Positions 63,270 to 64,000 of a DNA stretch of 64,000 nt are shown piece after piece. Made by a program: the position numbers and the translations under genes. The notes under the pieces are model-generated. The model had not been told where the DNA came from. It worked only from the letters and a program-made list of their open reading frames with translations, and searched no databases. The stretch comes from Bythopirellula sp041737835 (GTDB lineage Bacteria > Planctomycetota > Planctomycetia > Pirellulales > Lacipirellulaceae), in NCBI GenBank assembly GCA_041737835.1, contig JBGSQY010000010.1; one strand, written 5' to 3'. Every line of letters begins with the position of its first letter. The stretch's first letter is position 1.

Positions 63270-64000
63270 TTACTTACCAACAGCCGCCGCGGGGACTTTG
63301 ATTTCGCCCAAGTCGAGCGTCTCACCCGCGGTAATTTTCAATTTACTCCGCCCACGACGATCAGTCTTACCTGCCTTCAAGGCCATATTCTTCATGTTGC
63401 CTTTCGCTTCGTGCCAAAAGACAAACTCGTGCGTGCCGACGGGAATGTTCTTGATCTCGAACTCTCCCTTGTCGTTGGAAATCGCCACGTAGGGATCTTC
63501 CCGCACAACAACATAGCCCTTCATCCAAGGATGAATGTTGCAGGCCACCGGAGCGGGAATCGGTTCTGCTTTGGCTAAAGTCAAACTCACGGGAGTTCCA
63601 GTCGTGATCATTTGATTGAAGGCAGGGTTCACAGCTAAGGCCGCATTCGTGTTATGGCCGATCGGATCGCTGTTGGCGATTTGCACGGGCTGCCCTGTCC
63701 GAACGGCGAGCACGTGGGGTTCGAAACGGCAGACTTTGTTATCAAGCACAACGGGGTCCTTGGCACCTTCGGCAAAATCGGGATGCACGTCCACAGGCTT
63801 GCGGCTGTAAAGAAACACCACCGCGTTCTCCAAAGCTCCGCCGTCGCCCACCACGACAGATTCATCGACGAGATTGTGGTTGCCGCAAGTTTCTGGATCT
63901 TTCGTGACGTTGATCTTCACCGGCTCGCCAACCGAACCATCCACCACGAACTTCCCCTTCAAGGAGCCCCAGTCCGCTGCGATGACTTGTCCCGTAAGGC
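63270..64000 (-). CDS. Cupredoxin-like protein, 5' end outside the window
   Basis: About 243 residues are visible; the frame is open to the right edge (LTGQVIAADWGSLKGKFVV precedes the region shared with its paralog), so the start lies beyond base 64000. The copper ligands DPIGHNTN and ACNIHPWMKG are present, with conserved Cys in PETCGNH and NKVCRFEPH as in the 62321 gene. The C-terminal region is a carboxypeptidase-regulatory-like beta segment. Tandem paralog and likely functional partner of the next gene. Confidence 0.85.
   Translation of the reverse strand, partial: LTGQVIAADWGSLKGKFVVDGSVGEPVKINVTKDPETCGNHNLVDESVVVGDGGALENAVVFLYSRKPVDVHPDFAEGAKDPVVLDNKVCRFEPHVLAVRTGQPVQIANSDPIGHNTNAALAVNPAFNQMITTGTPVSLTLAKAEPIPAPVACNIHPWMKGYVVVREDPYVAISNDKGEFEIKNIPVGTHEFVFWHEAKGNMKNMALKAGKTDRRGRSKLKITAGETLDLGEIKVPAAAVGK

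Overview
The window looks like a chromosome segment of a planctomycete, probably of the Pirellulales type (inference). The evidence is a set of PEP-CTERM secreted proteins with dockerin-like calcium repeats, a DUF1559 prepilin-like protein, a Tat-exported Gfo/Idh/MocA oxidoreductase, an oversized SecA, and a 23S rRNA gene that is not preceded by a 16S gene. Coding GC is high, and many long antisense frames are only shadows of this codon bias.

Layout. 1-2559: 23S rRNA on the minus strand, 3' end outside the window, with a structured leader and two candidate promoters. 3.2-8.7 kb: small membrane protein, diguanylate cyclase with tandem GGDEF domains, secreted metalloprotease-like protein, pilin-like protein, class III adenylate cyclase. 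8.9-12.2 kb: malic enzyme and clpX, convergent around a palindromic repeat and a perfect terminator. 12.6-21.3 kb: small SHOCT-like protein, secreted beta-sandwich protein, matrixin, DNA polymerase III delta, lipoprotein, Gfo/Idh/MocA enzyme. 21.4-26.2 kb: MacAB-like export operon with two permeases. 26.3-36.4 kb: secreted proteins (VOC-like, OsmC, PEP-CTERM, beta-helix/DUF1559/lipoprotein operon, two tandem LTD-like PEP-CTERM paralogs, purple acid phosphatase). 36.6-42.2 kb: prolyl oligopeptidase and an ABC-2 exporter operon ending in a flavoprotein-like gene. 42.4-48.5 kb: rhomboid-like zinc protein, waaA, secA. 49.1-51.2 kb: HD-GYP protein, a 55-residue membrane protein, DUF983 protein.

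51.1-64.0 kb is one continuous minus-strand respiratory cluster of 14 genes. In transcription order these are two cupredoxin lipoproteins, a diheme cytochrome c lipoprotein, cytochrome oxidase subunits II and I, heme A synthase, heme O synthase, subunits III and IV, an ABC-2 transporter, SCO, DUF420 and a small CPTC protein. ATGA overlaps and 1-nt gaps point to tight coupling. Together they would supply electron carriers, the oxidase, heme A and copper-site assembly; the embedded ABC transporter is the unexplained partner.

The most distinctive non-gene signal is a set of palindromic repeats: between convergent genes, inside operons, and in a few places inside coding sequence (waaA, the C-terminus of SCO, the C-terminus of one PEP-CTERM protein). 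Other standouts are a four-fold repeat in an insertion of SecA, C10/G9/G7 homopolymer tracts in one PEP-CTERM gene, and a rhomboid-like protein without a catalytic dyad. I saw no CRISPR array, tRNA, insertion sequence or prophage.
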